A DNA stretch of 64,000 nt. Origin: Cinnamomum chago. Taxonomy: Eukaryota > Streptophyta > Magnoliopsida > Laurales > Lauraceae. The notes beneath the pieces are model-generated. The model was not told the origin of the DNA. It worked only from the letters and a program-made list of their open reading frames with translations, and did no database searches. The stretch is from the NCBI GenBank assembly GCA_038049695.1, contig CP142458.1, forward strand, positions 40,765,501 through 40,829,500. The letters run 5' to 3'. Made by a program: the position numbers and the translations under genes. Positions 1 through 13,656 of the stretch are shown here, one piece after another. Within the stretch, counting starts at the first letter, position 1. Every line of letters starts with the position of its first letter.

Positions 1-3000
1 CTATAAGCGACATCTCCAATCTTGCTCAAAATCTCATACGGACCAATAAATCTCCTGGACAACTTGCCTTTCTGTCCAAACCTCAAGGTTCCCCTAGTTG
101 GTGAGACTTTCAAAAACACCTTGTCACCCACCTGAAATTGCAATTCTCTTCGGCGAGTATCTGCATAACTCTTCTGCCTACTTCGGGCGATCTTCAACCG
201 TTCCTGAATCAGCTTGACCTTGTCACTTGTCTCTCCAACTATCGTTGGTCCATGGAAACTACGCTCACCGACTTCTTCCCAGCAAACCGGAGTTCTGCAT
301 CTTCTACCATAAAGTGCCTCGAAAGGTGCCATACCAATGCTCGAGTGGTAACTATTGTTATAAGCAAATTCACAAAGAGGTAAGCACTCATCCCACTGAA
401 TCTTGAAATCCAATACACAAGCACGCAACATGTCTTCGAGAGTCTGTATCGTCCTTTCTGACTGACCATCGGTCTGAGGATGATAAGCTGTGCTGAATTG
501 GAGCTTGGTACCCATCGACTCATGAAGAGTTTTCCAAAACTTTGAAACAAATCTACTGTCTCTATCTGAAGTAATGGAGACGGGTTGACCATGCTTACTA
601 ACAATCTCATCAACAAATAACTTCGCAAGTGGTGCCATATGCATCATATCCCCGGTCTTCATCAGAATGAAGTGAGCAGACTTTGTCAGACGATCTACAA
701 TGATCCAAATTGCATTATTTCCCTTCTTAGTATTAGGCAAACCGGAGACGAAATCCATGGTAATGTGCTCCCATTTCCACTCCGGAATTTCCAAAGGCTG
801 TAACAAACCTGGAGGCTTCTGATGCTCTGCCTTGATCAACTGACAAGTTAGACAACGAGACACAAAAGCTGCTATCTCTCTCTTCATGTTGTTCCACCAA
901 AATCTATTCTTCAAATTGTGGTACATCTTCGTGCTACCCGGATGCATAGAATATCGCGTGCTGTGAGCTTCGTTCATTATCTCATTCTTCAAATCATCCA
1001 CATTTGGCACACACAACCGGTCACGGAAATACAAGATTCCATTCACCATTTTGAAATCGGGGCGTTCTGCAATAACATCTACTATCTTGGCCAAGTCTGG
1101 ATCTTGCAACTGATTTTCCTTAATCTTCTGGATGAAGGTAGGTTCTGAAACTGTCATATTCGCTAACATCGCACCCAATCTAAGGGTTTGCACTTCTACA
1201 CCCAACTCTTCAAACTGCTGTAAGACACTCATTCCTCTCAAATTGGCCATAGCCACTGATTTCCTACTAAATGCATCAGCTACAACATTCACCTTGCCTG
1301 GATGGTACTTAATTGGAAAGTCATAATCTTTGATATACTCCATCCACCTTCTCTGCCTCATGTTCAAATCCTTCTGCGAAAACAAATATTGTAAACTTCT
1401 GTGATCTGAATGGACCTCGAATCTCTCTCCATAGAGATAGTGTCTCCTCATCTTCAATGCGAAGACAACCGCCGCCAACTCCAAGTCGTGAGTCGCATAA
1501 TTCTTCTCGTGGTCCTTCAACTGCCTCGAGCCATAAGCAATCACCTTGCCATCTTGCATCAATACACAACCTAGTCCCACATTCGAAGCATCTGTATAAA
1601 CAATAAATCCGCCGTTGCTCGAGGGTAATGTAAGAATCGGGGCTGTGGTTAACCTTCCCTTCAACTCCTGAAAACTGGTTTCACACTGATCGGTCCACAC
1701 AAATGGGACATTCTTCCTAGTCAATTTTGTCAAAGGGGCTGCGATAGACGAAAAACCTTGGACAAATCTTCTGTAGTAGCCTGCTAACCCCAAAAAGCTT
1801 CTAATTTCTGTCACACTGCTTGGCCTCACCCAACTAACAACTGCCTCTATCTTCGCTGGATCAACTGCTAAACCTTCTCTGGAGATGATGTGGCCTAGAA
1901 AAGCAACTTGTTCTAACCAGAATTCACACTTACTGAGTTTCGCATATAACTGATTGTCCCTCAAGAGCTACAACGCTGTCCTCAAATGTTCTTCATGCTC
2001 CTTCTTACTCTTGGAATATACCAGGACATCATCAATAAACACTACCGTAGAGTGATCCAAATATGGTGCAAAGACCTTGTTCATCAAAGCCATAAAGACT
2101 GCTGGTGCATTCGTCAAACCAAAGGGCATCACTAAGAACTCATAGTGCCCATATCTTGTTCTAAAGGCTGTCTTCTGGACATCTGAGTCTCTAACTCTCA
2201 ACTGATGGTATCCTGACCTCAAGTCTATCTTGGAAAAATAGGCTGCTCCTTGCAATTGGTCAAACAATTCGTCTATCCTTGGCAAAGGATACTTGTTCTT
2301 CACGGTCACATGGTTCAACTTCCGGTAGTCAATGCACATTCTCAGGCTTCCATCCTTCTTCTTCACAAACAACACCGGTGCTCCCCACGGTGAAACACTT
2401 GGCCTAATAAAACCTTTGCTCAACAAATCTTGCAATTGGAGCTTTAGCTCACCCATTTCTGCTGGAGCCATCCTGTATGGTGCAATCGAGATCGGAGCTG
2501 TCCCTGGAAGGAGTTCAATTGTAAACTCAACTTCTCTAATTGGTGGTAAACCCGGGATTTCTTCTGGAAAAACGTCCGGAAATTCACACACAATGGGGAT
2601 ATCCTCCACCCCTTGGGACTGTTTATCCTCCGTGATAAACGCAATAAATGCTTGGCATCCACTCTGCACTAATCTGCTTGCCTTCAACACTGAAATAAAC
2701 CCTGCCTGAGATTTCCTCCTGTTCCCCTGAAATATCAATTCTGCCTGTGGTCCTTGGAATCTGAATGTGATGGTCTTACTAAAACAATCCATAGTGGCAT
2801 GATATGCTTCTAACCAATCCATGCCTAAGATGACATCAAAATCATGCATGTCCAAAACTATGAGGTTGGCCGGCAAATTAACATCCCCTAACAACACTGT
2901 ACAACTAGGATAATGGTTCCTACACACAACTTGTTTCCCTACTGGAGTGGTCACTACCAAAATGTAATCCAACTCACTACATGGTGCATCAATCAACTTA

Positions 3001-4385
3001 GCAAAACTAGGAGATGCAAAGGAATGAGTGGATCCAGGATCAAACAAAATCTGGGCTTCTACCCCACAAACAAGAAGTTTACCTTCTACCACGTCTCCTG
3101 CAGCTTCAGCATCTGCACGGTTGAGATAGTACAAACGCCCATGCATCTGTAGTCTGTTCGGTACTTGGTTCTGCCTTCCCTGGCCTTGTCTGTTCTGCTG
3201 TGGAGGACGAGCATTCTGATTCTGGACTGGTGGCCTAGCCAGCTGCTGTTGCTGAGGTGGTCTCATCTGATTCTGAACTGGTGCTTGATTCTGAGGAGCT
3301 ACTTGTCTCTGTTGCTGGTTCATGTTCCCCTGATTCTGGAGTAGTGGGCAATCTTTGACTGAATGATTCATAGCCCCACACTTGAAACAGGCACCCATGG
3401 CCTTCCTACATTCGTGAGTTTCATGATTCTTGCCACAATGTCCACAACCTTGCCTCACATAGGCTTGTTCTTGCCTTGGCTTCTTGCCTTGCTGTTGCCT
3501 CTGGTTATGCTGCTGATATTGCTGTTTCCTGTCTTGAACGATCATATTGTTAATATCCTCAAAAGTATAAGCCCGCTTGACTGCCTCATCATAGGTAGCT
3601 GGAGGCACTACTCCTATGACATCCCTCATAATAATCGGATTCAACCCTTCTAAGAACTTGGTGATCTTCTTCCTCTCGGTGTCAATCAGCTCGGTAGCAT
3701 ATCTAGCCAATCTCTCAAACTTGGTGACATAGTCTAACACCGTCATGCTACCTTGCTTGAGTTGCTGGAACTCAATAGCCTTCTGTCTCTTGACATGAGA
3801 GGGAATATACTTGTCCTGGAACTGTATCTTGAAAGCTGCCCATGCCTCCTCGTCTGCCATAAATGCATAAGGACCCTTGACTGTTTGCCACCACCTGTCT
3901 GCGAGCCCATAAAATAATGAAGCTGTGAGGTTGACCTTCTGTATACCCGTGCACATGAAGACATCAAAGATCTTCTCCGTATTGACTAGCCAGTCATCTG
4001 CCACTAGTGGGTCCTCATTGCCCGAAAATTCTTTGGGTGCTCTCTTCCTAAACTTCTCAAATAGAGCATTAGGGTCAGGATCCCTATTCTGTATCACAAT
4101 CTGAGGACCTGCAGGTGGTGCTACATTCCTGTTCTGAAGCACTTCCAATAACTGCCTTTGAACTTGTGCCATCTCATCATCCTTCTTAGCCAACTGCTCT
4201 TGAAACCTTGCTTGGTTCTCATTAGCCTGCCTTTGCTGTGCTATCATGGCTTGCATAAGTTCCTGAAACTGTGTGGCTGTAGGTGTCTCAGATGCATCTG
4301 ACTCATTCTGAATACTGCCTGAAGCATGATGATTTGGGGCTTTTCTTGGAGGCATATTGCTGTAAGACAAGTAGTTAGCACACAA
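1..4385 (-). CDS. Element 1 gag-pol region
   Basis: Reading from 4385 downwards: a Gln-rich gag with a capsid-like stretch (about residues 110-260); a CCHC knuckle ([14 protein letters not shown], about residue 333); the protease motif [13 protein letters not shown] (about residue 447); and RT with [13 protein letters not shown] and the catalytic box [10 protein letters not shown] near 2010-2045. The RT C-terminus and RNase H ([25 protein letters not shown]) lie at about 1330-1960. The integrase HHCC finger and catalytic core ([25 protein letters not shown]) lie at about 60-960, and [11 protein letters not shown] sits at the window edge. The product would be the usual gag-pol polyprotein for capsid, cDNA synthesis and integration. 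It is treated as a fossil. The start at 4385 is the first Met upstream of a recognisable gag, about 110 bases downstream of the PBS. Confidence 0.9.
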
Positions 4386-4500
4386 TAAACATGGTACAAG
4401 GGTTTCTAAGGTCCTATACCAACGAGTCTATCGAACTCACGAATCCTCGCCACGTTCCTAACATCTTTCTAGTTTCTTTTAATTGCCTGAAACATGTCTC

Positions 4501-4512
4501 GCTCTGATACCA
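4501..4512 (-). other. Primer binding site of Element 1 (initiator tRNA-Met type)
   Basis: The minus strand reads TGGTATCAGAGC, the complement of the 3' end of plant initiator tRNA-Met including its CCA. It lies four bases inside the inner edge of the 5' LTR, the normal place for the minus-strand primer. Match and position are seen directly. Primer use is known for the family. Confidence 0.95.
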
Positions 4513-4516
4513 GTCC

Positions 4517-7496
4517 TGTCGCGACCCCGGAACGGATCCCAGGCCCCGCGACGGTGTTGATTGTGATTATTCTTATTTGATCATTGTTTTCCCACAGGTT
4601 CCCGCGGTGAGGATTCCCAAAGACACGCGGAATCTGGCTCACACGTACACGATTTACGGAAGCGTGTAGCAAAACACAACTAGATAAGCACCAGTAAAAT
4701 ATTTAGGTGCTATCACAATAATATACAAGACAAAGTATCAAAGGAATAGGTTAACAAGGCATTCCCAACATTGTTCAAGTTACAAGTCTAACAAGAAAGT
4801 AAGTTAAGTTTTGTTACAATTCCCAAGAGAGGCCAACAGAGGCCAATACACATCTCCAACATAAACAAAAGAACCCTAAGACAAAATGTGACGAAACTCA
4901 AGAACCAGACCGACATCTAGATGACATCGTCGGGCTGCCACTCTCTCACGGGAGTTGGCTCACAAGCCTCCTCCTGACGCTCCTCCTCAAAGGCAACGTC
5001 TCCTGCACCTGGGCACCAACAAGCAAGGGTCAAACACGACGGTTTGGCAGGTAATCAACATAGGCATGAACATGACAATAATACTTTGGAAAAAAAAACA
5101 CTTGAAATCGAATACTTGATTTGAACTGTCACAATAGCTGAGGTATCAAAACAAACTAGCATGAGTACTAAATATATCATGAAAAGTTACAATCCACAAA
5201 GAGCCCATCCTTTCTCTATCATCTATATGATGAAAAGAGCAAGCACGCACGACAAGCACGATATACGTAATATAAGCACGACACGATTCCCACATATACG
5301 GGGATTCCGGCCGCGGAACCGGACACGCACGATGTGTAATAAATACACGACCAGTCTGCAGACAGTCCACATGTTTAAAGACCCCCAGACAGTGGATCAA
5401 ACCGAAAGGGCAGTCTAAGCTCAGTGGTGTTTACTTAATTCATGAATGCACAAAACACGCGAAGCACGATCAAACACGTCGAGATAAAAAGGGGGAAATC
5501 ACTTATCACAACACGACGAGCACGACTAGCACGAGGCATAATATTTATGCAAAGCACGCTTAGGAAGTGATCCCCTTTTTCTTAACAAAACTTCAAAACA
5601 AGCTTGTACTAACACTTCAAAACAAGTTCACGATGATATTCATCATATCAAAAACCAAAGCACGAACACAAGGCCTATCAAGCACAAGCAAGGACCTTTG
5701 ATTTATATTTGTGCAATTGAGACCCAAATAGTAGAATTTTAGGAAAGGATTGGTGCCCCAGAAGTTCAAAGACATTTTGGGTTTCGAGTGCACAAAATCA
5801 GGCTAGAGGTCACTTAACATGTTCTAGTTTTTTTTTCCTTCTTGCAAAACTCTTCAAAATAGGAAACTTGTCAAATTCAGTCACCCCGCGGTCAGGTGTC
5901 GGCTAGCCGAACTGGGGTCTGGCAGCTAGCCGCAAGGTGACCGCCAGGCTGACCGCTGGAATGAAATTCTGTGTTTAGCTCTCGAGAAAAGGAACCGCAT
6001 GCGCGGTTGGCCAGCGGTTAGCCGTGATGGGATGAGGCGGCTAGCCGCTAGCTAACCGTGGAGCTGACCGTGAAACATGGTCGAAATGTCAGCTTCTGGA
6101 AAGGAACCGAAATCCTCGGTTGGCCTGCGGTTAACCGCAAGTGGGACTGGCGGTTAGCCGCGGGCTGACCGCTGAACCCAGGCGAAAATGCTAGCTTCTG
6201 GAAAAGGAACCGCTGGGTTCGGTCAGCCTGCGGTTAGCCGCAGTGGGCACAGGCGGCTAGCCGCGAGCTGACCGCTGTGCTGACCGCCAGTGCACGGGAA
6301 TGCGTTTCAGCACAGATTTTTCACATTTCTCTTCTTCCCTTCCATTCATTCTCATTCCACTTATATTCCCTGAGTCTACATACTCTCCAAGGGACAAAAC
6401 ATATATTTTTCCAAACTTTAAACATCCAACACAAAGGAAATCATGAGTATGAAACTTGTAGACATATTCATGTACAAAACTTCTCAAATAACAATGTAGC
6501 TTAAAATAAACATGCACAATGATCCTATAGAGATTACTTGCCTTGCCCAAATGCTAAACACTCTCCTCCAAGCTCTTCACACAAGCTAATCTCACACTAC
6601 AAGCAAAAACAAGAAAACACACAAAACTCACTCAAAATGGAAACGAGGAACCCATTTTCCAAATAGGGTTTGAAAACATGAAAAACATGATCTTAAGAAA
6701 CTAAAATGACTCCATGAAAAATATGGGTTGAAGCTCTTACCTAGAGAAGTTCAAACAAGAGAGAGGGAAGAAAAGGGAGCTCTTGCCCAACTTGAAAACT
6801 CAAGAAACTTGTATCAATGGAGAGCTTGCAAGGAGATGAAGAAAATGGTAGTCTTAGAATTTCCTTTGGAGCTTTCTAGCTAGATCAAACCAAGTGAGGA
6901 AGATGAAGGAGAAAAGAGGTTTTCTCTCTTGCCCTAGACTCAAAAGTTGCAGAGATTGGGAAATGAATGAAAAGGGAGGGGAAAGGGGAATAAGTGATGA
7001 CTCATGGGCCCCATTTGGCTTGAACTTGAAGTGACTAAAACATGGTCTTGTGGGCCTCGGATGACTTCGACGAAGAAGGATAAAATGATCGTCGAAATAT
7101 CTAGTTTCCAAAAAGTATATTTTTGACATGGTTTTGAGATCTCGAAAATTATGTCCAGATTTGTGCAAGAAAGACAATTTTACCCTCCTTGGGCCAAAAC
7201 ATGGGTTTTTGGGCTTCAAACATGAATGGTCTTAAAACGAAAGTTGTAACACATAAAAAGATCATTCAAATGAAATCAAAACCACACTCACACGGAAAAT
7301 GATACGATCTTCCCAAGCTTACACGTGCACTCAGGCCTTCCTGAGTGTGTCTGACTAATACTAGACGTTCTCAAAATTCCCAAAGCTATGCCCAAAACTA
7401 ACTAATCACTTCAAACCCAACAACAACTAAACCCACTTAGAACTAAACACACACTAATCGCACACTAATCGACTTGGTCTGGGTCGGGGTCTAACA
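4517..7496 (-). repeat. 5' LTR of Element 1 (about 2.98 kb)
   Basis: In the minus direction the repeat opens TGTTAGACCCCGACCC at 7496 and closes GGGGTCGCGACA at 4517, next to the PBS. The TG...CA ends are therefore intact, and the ends carry a GACCCCG/CGGGGTC inverted theme. The five bases beyond the outer end (7497-7501, ATCAC) should be one target-site copy. The other copy is outside the window. A segment at about 7043-7140 matches, inverted, the solo LTR at 55110-55200, so the two LTRs are related. No gene is seen in it apart from short chance frames. It should hold the element's promoter, but I could not choose a TATA box with confidence. Confidence 0.88.
5885..6300 (-). repeat. GGTTAGCCGC/GCGGCTAGCC repeat cluster in Element 1 LTR
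   Basis: Three to four degenerate units of about 103-112 bases, each starting near GGAACCG (5991, 6103, 6206). Each carries several copies of GCGGTTAGCCGC or GCGGCTAGCCGC, close to self-complementary, together with GCTGACCGC. The block is much more GC-rich than the rest of the LTR. Folding of the RNA into many short stems is expected but is an inference. Confidence 0.85.
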
Positions 7497-9370
7497 ATCA
7501 CTGCAAGGCATTCTTTTAAGACTGGGGAGTAGCGATGCTCTGCAGCTACCAGCATACGGCTGAGGTAGTATAGAGCCGCTTCTTTTCTTCCATCATTTTC
7601 TTGTGCCAGCAGAGCGCCCAGAGAATGGTCGAGGGCTCTTGTGTACAAGATGAAAGGTTTTCCGGTGGTAGGTGCTGCTAACACTGGAGGTTTGGTCAGG
7701 TATGACTTGATATCTTGAAATGCGGCTTCACAGTCAGCATCCCAAACAAAGTCTACACCTTTCTACATCAATCGGGAGAATGGACGACATTTTCCCGAAA
7801 GGTTGGAGATAAACCGTCTGATATAGGCCAATCTCCCTTGGAGCCCTTTTAATTCTCTCAAGGTTCTTGGAGAGGGCATTTCTAGAATAGCCTTGACTTT
7901 GATGGGGTCAAGTTCTATTCCATCTTTCCGAACAAGGAATCCGAGGAACTTACCCGACGAGACGCCGAAGAAGCATTTTAGGGGATTCATCCGCAGTTTG
8001 TATTTGCGAAGTCGGAGGAATACTTCTCGAAGATCTTTGAGATGGTCTTCTTTTCTTTTGCTTTTGACGGCGAGGTCATCAACGTAACATTCAACCGTCT
8101 TGTGCTGCATATCTTGGAATATCTTCATCATAGCCCTCTGATATGTAGCGCCGGCATTTTTCAGACCAAATGGCATGACAGTGTAGCAATACACGCCAAA
8201 TGGGGTCCGAAATGAAGTATGCTTTTCGTCTTCAGGATGCATCTTTATCTGATTGTAGCCAGAGAAGCCATCCATGAATGTCATTCGCTCGAATCCACAG
8301 GTATTGTCAATCATAACCTCTGGTATCGGGAGCGGGAATTCATCTTTGGGGCAGGCGTTATTCAGGTCTCTATAGTCAATACACACCCTGATCTGCCCAT
8401 TTTTCTTTGTCACGGGGACAATGTTGGCCAACCATTCAGGATGCTGTTCCTCACGGATGAAGTCGACGCTTTTGAGTTTCTGAACTTCTTGTTCAATTTT
8501 ATCCATCACATCTGGACGGAATCTTCTTTGGCCTTGTTTAACAGGCTTGATATTTTTTTGAAGATTGAGTTTGTGGATTGCTATTTTCGGATCTAAACCG
8601 GGCATTTCAGCATAAGACCATGCAAAGCAATCAACGAACTCACGAAGAAAAGCGATATACTCGGGTAACTCATCATCCTTTATATTCTTGCTTATGAATA
8701 CAGGACGCGAGTTATTTGGTGTTCCCAAGTCTATCTTTTGAACAGGATCCTCTGTTGGAAGATTCGAGGGTGGTTCCTCCACAATGTTTTCGGAGGCCTC
8801 CAGCTCAACGAAACCTTCTGGTGTTTCAACAACATTTCCTTTCCATGGGTCTTCTTGATTAGCAACCTTCTCAAGGCTCGCTATGAGATAGTCCCAATAG
8901 CCTGCTGTTACCGGGTCGAAGTAAGGTACTTCTGCTGTAGACGAGGGTTCTTCTGGGTCAGAATCCTGCATGTCTGTATCATCGGACAATTCCTCCATAT
9001 CATTGGAGAAATCAAACCAATTGGAGGGGCTTCCCGGATCTTTGTCTGGTGACTCTTCAAAGAGATACCCAGAGAGATCGATGTCTTCATGGACTGGAGC
9101 TATTGGGGCTTGGTCAACAAACTGACTTCTAAACCTTTGCGATAGCTGTTTCAGAGGGGCGTCAGGATCGAACCCTAACCCATATGAAGACTTTTCTATA
9201 TAGCCATAGAGTCTCCAATCTTCCAGTTGGTGTTTGGCCAGTACGGGCTCTAGTGGTGTGAGAATACCATGGCCTTCCCCCAAGCCAACTAGGTTTTGAG
9301 CATCATATCCCATCTTCTTCATGATAGCTTGTGCCACAGGACTATACAGAGACAGTAGAGGCATACCTTT
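7497..9370 (-). CDS. Element 2 pol part: G-patch-like stretch, RT, start of RNase H
   Basis: Close to the upstream end is IMKKMGYDAQNLVGLGEG, a G-patch-like glycine pattern seen between protease and RT in Tat-type elements. An acidic linker follows, then a Ty3 reverse transcriptase: YRDLNNACPKDEFPLP, FMDGFSGYNQI, MPFGLKNAGATYQR, catalytic box CYVDDLAVKS, then FLGFLVRKDGIEL. RNase H begins with ILYTRALDHSLGALLAQ and is cut off by the LTR of Element 1 at 7496. The role would have been reverse transcription of the element RNA. Fossil, broken. Confidence 0.88.
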
Positions 9371-9599
9371 GTTTTGGAAAGGTTCAAGCAGGGATTTTGA
9401 TGAAGCAGCACTCGATCTATGGAAGAAGATCGGTTTTTCTTTAGATGATATTGCCGGAACAACAAAGGAAGCAGACGCAGGATCTTCTACATCAGCAGGT
9501 GTCTCTATTGGAGTAAGAGCGGGCTGAACTTGTTGAGTATCAGTTTGGCTTGACGGAGTATCGTCTTCTGGCTCTGAATCCGAATCTGTATTTTGTTTG

Positions 9600-12500
9600 A
9601 TGGACAGCTAAGAGACAACAAATTTGCCCCCAGACTTTTGTTTTACCTTCTTCCCTTTAGTTGTAATGACCAAAGGTTTTGGAGTCTTGAGGGAGACTAC
9701 GAAAGGAGATTGACTGCTCTCTTCGGGTTTTCCAGAGGGTTTATTTTCTTCCGGTGATTTTTTAGGAGCCTTGCCTTTATCTTTAAGGAGATTTTTGGCG
9801 GAAGACGTCATTTCCTCTGTTTCTTTTTCTCCTTCATACATCTGAGAGTCTGCAAAGTGGACTTCTTTCCCTTTGAAAGGTTTTCTATCCGCAAAGACTC
9901 GATGTATCATGCCATCGTTGCCGATGAACTTGATGCATTGATGTAGTGTTGAAGGAACAATTCCATTCTCGTGTATCCAGGGGCGTCCGAGAAGGATGTT
10001 GTAGCATGACGGGGTTTTTATTGCATACATAGTGACTTCAGAGATAAGATCACCGATTTGCAATTTGAACCTGATTTTGCCGAGGGGCCTTTGAGAATTG
10101 CCATCGTATCCAAAGATAGATACAGATGTGTGGCTCAGCTTGCTGGGCGGAATGCCCAACTCTTCGAGTGCCGAAGTGGAGATAAGATTCAGTGCAGAAC
10201 CCGGGTCAATCTGAATTCTGCGCACCGGCATTTCCTTAATATATCTTGTAAAGTACAGGGGTCGGTTGTGCTTTGTTTCACCAAGCAGGAGATCTTCCTT
10301 TGTGAAGGCGATAGTCGCACTGGTTATCTTTTGAACCGAGAGACATCTACTGCAAGATCCCTCAATTTTCTTCTCTTCTCCTTTTGAGGAAATTTCTGCA
10401 TTTTTGACCCGATAGTCCATTTCAATTTGGAAGACTTGCGGGGCATGTTTGTCAACATCCTCATTCAGTTTTTGCAATTCTGAAATGAGATTATCACGAG
10501 TGTGTGGAGACATTCGTAACAAATCTAGGATGTGCAATCGTGCAGGTATGTGTTTGAAGTGCTCAACCAAGTCATACTTGAAAGCCTCCTTGGGGCCTAC
10601 GCGTTCATCATTATTGCCACTGGGGGCTGTTATAACATCTTTCCCAGCAGGGTTTACATAAGTAAAGGAAGATGTATTGTAATTTTTATGGTAGTCCCGA
10701 CCAGAACGGGTGCCTCTACCAACTTCGAGAGCTTCTTGAGAAGAATCTTCATTTGGAAGACTGTCTTCAAGAGGCTGTCGTACTTCTTCCACTGGGGGTG
10801 TTCCTGCAGCTAAGCTAGTATCCTCAGTGATTGCGTTGCATGGAGCATTTTCTGGGAGCAAGTCCTGAACAGCTTCCTGCAACTTTTCTTCTTCGTCGAC
10901 CCCTTCATCATCCTCAGCCGGGTTTTCTTTAGGACGATCAATCGGAAGGGAAGTGAATTCTGAAGTCACGGTCTCAGGTGAAGAAACCTGAGAGGGTGTT
11001 ATCTCCGTGTAGGTCTCGTGAGACGAGGTAGCTTCAGAAGATATATTGCTTGGCGTCGCCGGAGTATAACTGATATCATCAGACGAGGCCTCGGAAGAGC
11101 TATGATCCTGAATTATAACATTACAGGTAGCTCGAGTGGGAGATGTTGCCTGCTCGGAGTCGGACTCTTCCTCGGATGTAAGAGGATCATCAATCCAACA
11201 ATTTTCTCCATTTTCAGGAGTTAGGGGAGAAGGTACCTGAGGGTCTTCAGGGATTCCTGGCTCCGGATTGGGAGGAAGCTCGTTGACGCGGTCGCGCTCT
11301 TGTTCGAGAGCTAGACGCTGCAAGATCCTCGCATATTCTGCAAGACCAGGCATGGGAGCCAGGTTTTCTTCTTCATCATCTCCTTGTGGCTCAACATGGT
11401 TGATTTCCACAGGATCAACGACGGGTGCTGGAATGACAGCATTTTCTTGTACAGCCGCTTGGTCATCTTCATCATCAGACCAGGATCCTTGTGGCCGTAA
11501 GGGGTCATACCAGATTACTGGCATAAGATAAGTATCAGGGACCCACTCTTCATCAGAGAGGTATTCCCCTGTCTCAAGGGATTCTTCCCACTCGTCAGTG
11601 CTGTCGAATCCGTCGTCGGTATCGCTGGACTCATATCCATCCATGGCGAATCCAACTACCGAGTTGCAAGAGTATGATGCCCCCTGCGTGGCCTCTTCTT
11701 TGAGTTGAGGTGGCATGAAATCACTGAGTATGAATTTTCTTACCGCCTTTGAGGTCTTTGAAGCGGTAGAGGAGGCCTCTGCCTTTTCATCGACTTCTTG
11801 CTTTGGTTGGGCCTTCTCTTGCTTTTTGGGCTTGAAAAGGTGTCTCCTAGCCTGCCTTCGCTGTCGAGCTGTCGGCTTTGTTTTTACGATCTCCCAATTT
11901 TCATCTTCTAGGAGATCAGGGTGTACCCATAAGGGTTGTCCATCTGGAGTCGGGTAAGGAACCAGCCCCTCGGACGCTTCGATTTCATTTATCACCTTGA
12001 AGGAGGTAGTGATCTTCCTCTTTGGTGATTTTGATGTTTGTCCATACGAGATCATGTTGACGGAGGCGGACCCATAGTTTTTGTCGAAGGTGATGACTCC
12101 GTTTTTCCACATCTCGTTTATCTTTTCGCTCACAACGAAGCATTGATTGAGAGGGTGTGATACCATCTGGTGGTATGGACAATACCGGGGATCGTTGGTT
12201 TTGCCAACATCTTTCGGCCTCTTTGGCTCAGGCAAGGTGAGCTTGCCATTTGCTATGAGAGCTTCAAAGATCTCGTCAACATCTTCGTCGAACGGGTATT
12301 TCTTCTCTACTCGCTCTCTGAAGGCTTCTGAGAGTTCAGGTCTCTTTCCGGCAGATTTGTTTTCAGCCTTCTTTTGTGGCTGAGGAGTTGACTTGGTCTG
12401 CACATTGAGGACCTCTTTCTTCTTTGGTTTAGAGGTTGCAATGGCGGTTGGCACCTTCTTTGATGACTTCTGACTGTTGAGGTCTTTGATCACCGTTTCA

Positions 12501-13500
12501 GCCTCCATAGAAGCTTCTAGGAGTTCTCCCAAGTTCTTTGATTTGTTGCCGATGATCATGGAGCGGATTCTGGCTCTCATGTTATTTCGGCAGATGTCGA
12601 CCAGCGACGCTTGTGGCAGCACATCGGAGCATTTTTACGCCATGGCTTTCCACTTGTGAATGAAGTCGTATGTAGACTCATTCTCCCCCTGTTTCAGGCT
12701 GCAGAGCTGAGCCATAGTAACAGGATGATCCTCACCTTTGAAGTGAGTCAAGAAGCGTGTCTCCAGCATGGTCCAATTCTGAATGGAGTTCTCTGGAAGA
12801 GTGGAGTACCAATCAAAGGCCGTACCTTTTAGGGTGCTTGAAAGAGGCGAATCTTGAGTGCATCTTGATCCGCAATAGCTCCTGTCAGGATCTTGAAGTG
12901 GATGACATGCTGTCTGGCTGAACCTTTCCCTGTATACGTTTGGAGAGTAGGTTGCTTGAATTTTGTAGGGAACGGGACCGAGTCCATCCACAAGGGATAT
13001 GGTGGCTTGATCCCATGCTCATTTAGCGTATCCTCTTCTTTTGCTTTGGCGAGGATATCGTCAACGTCCTTTTTGGTAAGGGCGCGTGACTCACTATTTT
13101 CCGCATTTTCTTCGTCGCCTTGATGGCTCGGAGGAGCTTCATTGTTTGGCGGACGTTGGATAGTGAGAAGGAGGTTTTCCATTAGGGCCTCTATTCTCTG
13201 CTGTCCTTGTTCCAGCTGCTGGATGCGTGCAGCTACGTCATCATGTAGCGGAGGTTGCTCAGCATTTGTGACTAGGACGTTCACTCTTCGAGAGTCGAAA
13301 GAGGATACAGTCTTGGTGACTGAGCTAGAGCTCATTCTTTTAGATGAAGAGCTCGAAGAGTGATCACTCCGATGTCCTTGGCTTGAAGGAGCGGGAGAGT
13401 TTTCTTTATGTCTTCGTGTCCGGGAGACGCTGCGGGTCACCGGACGTCTGACATGGATTTTTGTTGCTGACTTCTGGCGTCTTCTGGTTTTGCCAACCAT
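9600..13500 (-). CDS. Element 2 gag-protease region
   Basis: Gag lies at about 12.6-13.5 kb: a basic, Ser/Arg-rich N-terminus, a predicted coiled coil (ARIQQLEQGQQRIEALMENL), then capsid-like text (LWMDSVPFPTKFKQPTLQTY, GTAFDWYSTLPENSIQNW, FKGEDHPVTMAQLCSLKQGE) typical of plant Ty3 gag. Downstream is a very long charged linker (Glu/Asp/Ser/Pro-rich, about 10.5-12.5 kb), then a retropepsin-like domain near 9.9-10.2 kb with IQIDPGSALNLIS as the active-site segment and NILLGRPWIHENG as the second conserved loop. The long acidic linker is unusual in length. Fossil with some breaks. Confidence 0.82.
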
Positions 13501-13656
13501 ATGGACAACAGCAATTTGGTTGGGTCTTTCTTTTTCAACCCATTTTTGGGAAACTTGGAGCGTAGGAGGTTGAGTCCTCCGTTTCTCTAGTCTCTTTTGT
13601 CGGTATGACGCTCGGCGGCGTGCTCGACGAGCGAGTTGAGCTTCGGTCAGCTCTGG

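Larger units (their letters stand above)
1..7496 (-). mobile_element. Element 1: Ty3/gypsy, Tekay/Del-type chromovirus, cut by window edge
   Basis: A minus-strand LTR retrotransposon. It shows gag with a zinc knuckle, aspartic protease, reverse transcriptase, RNase H and integrase in the Ty3 order, an initiator-Met-type PBS, and a 3-kb 5' LTR. The 3' LTR and the chromodomain end of integrase would lie left of base 1. The zinc knuckle, the protease motif [11 protein letters not shown] and the RT text place it near Tekay/Del. It sits inside Element 2, because Element 2's RNase H reading stops exactly where this LTR begins. It looks nearly whole in the visible part, with about one or a few breaks, and is probably the youngest of the large elements here. 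Seen: domains, PBS, LTR ends. Inferred: lineage and age. Confidence 0.93.

Noticed and set aside
138-383. Short plus-strand frames across 1-4400
   Set aside because: They are complements of the Element 1 gag-pol region.
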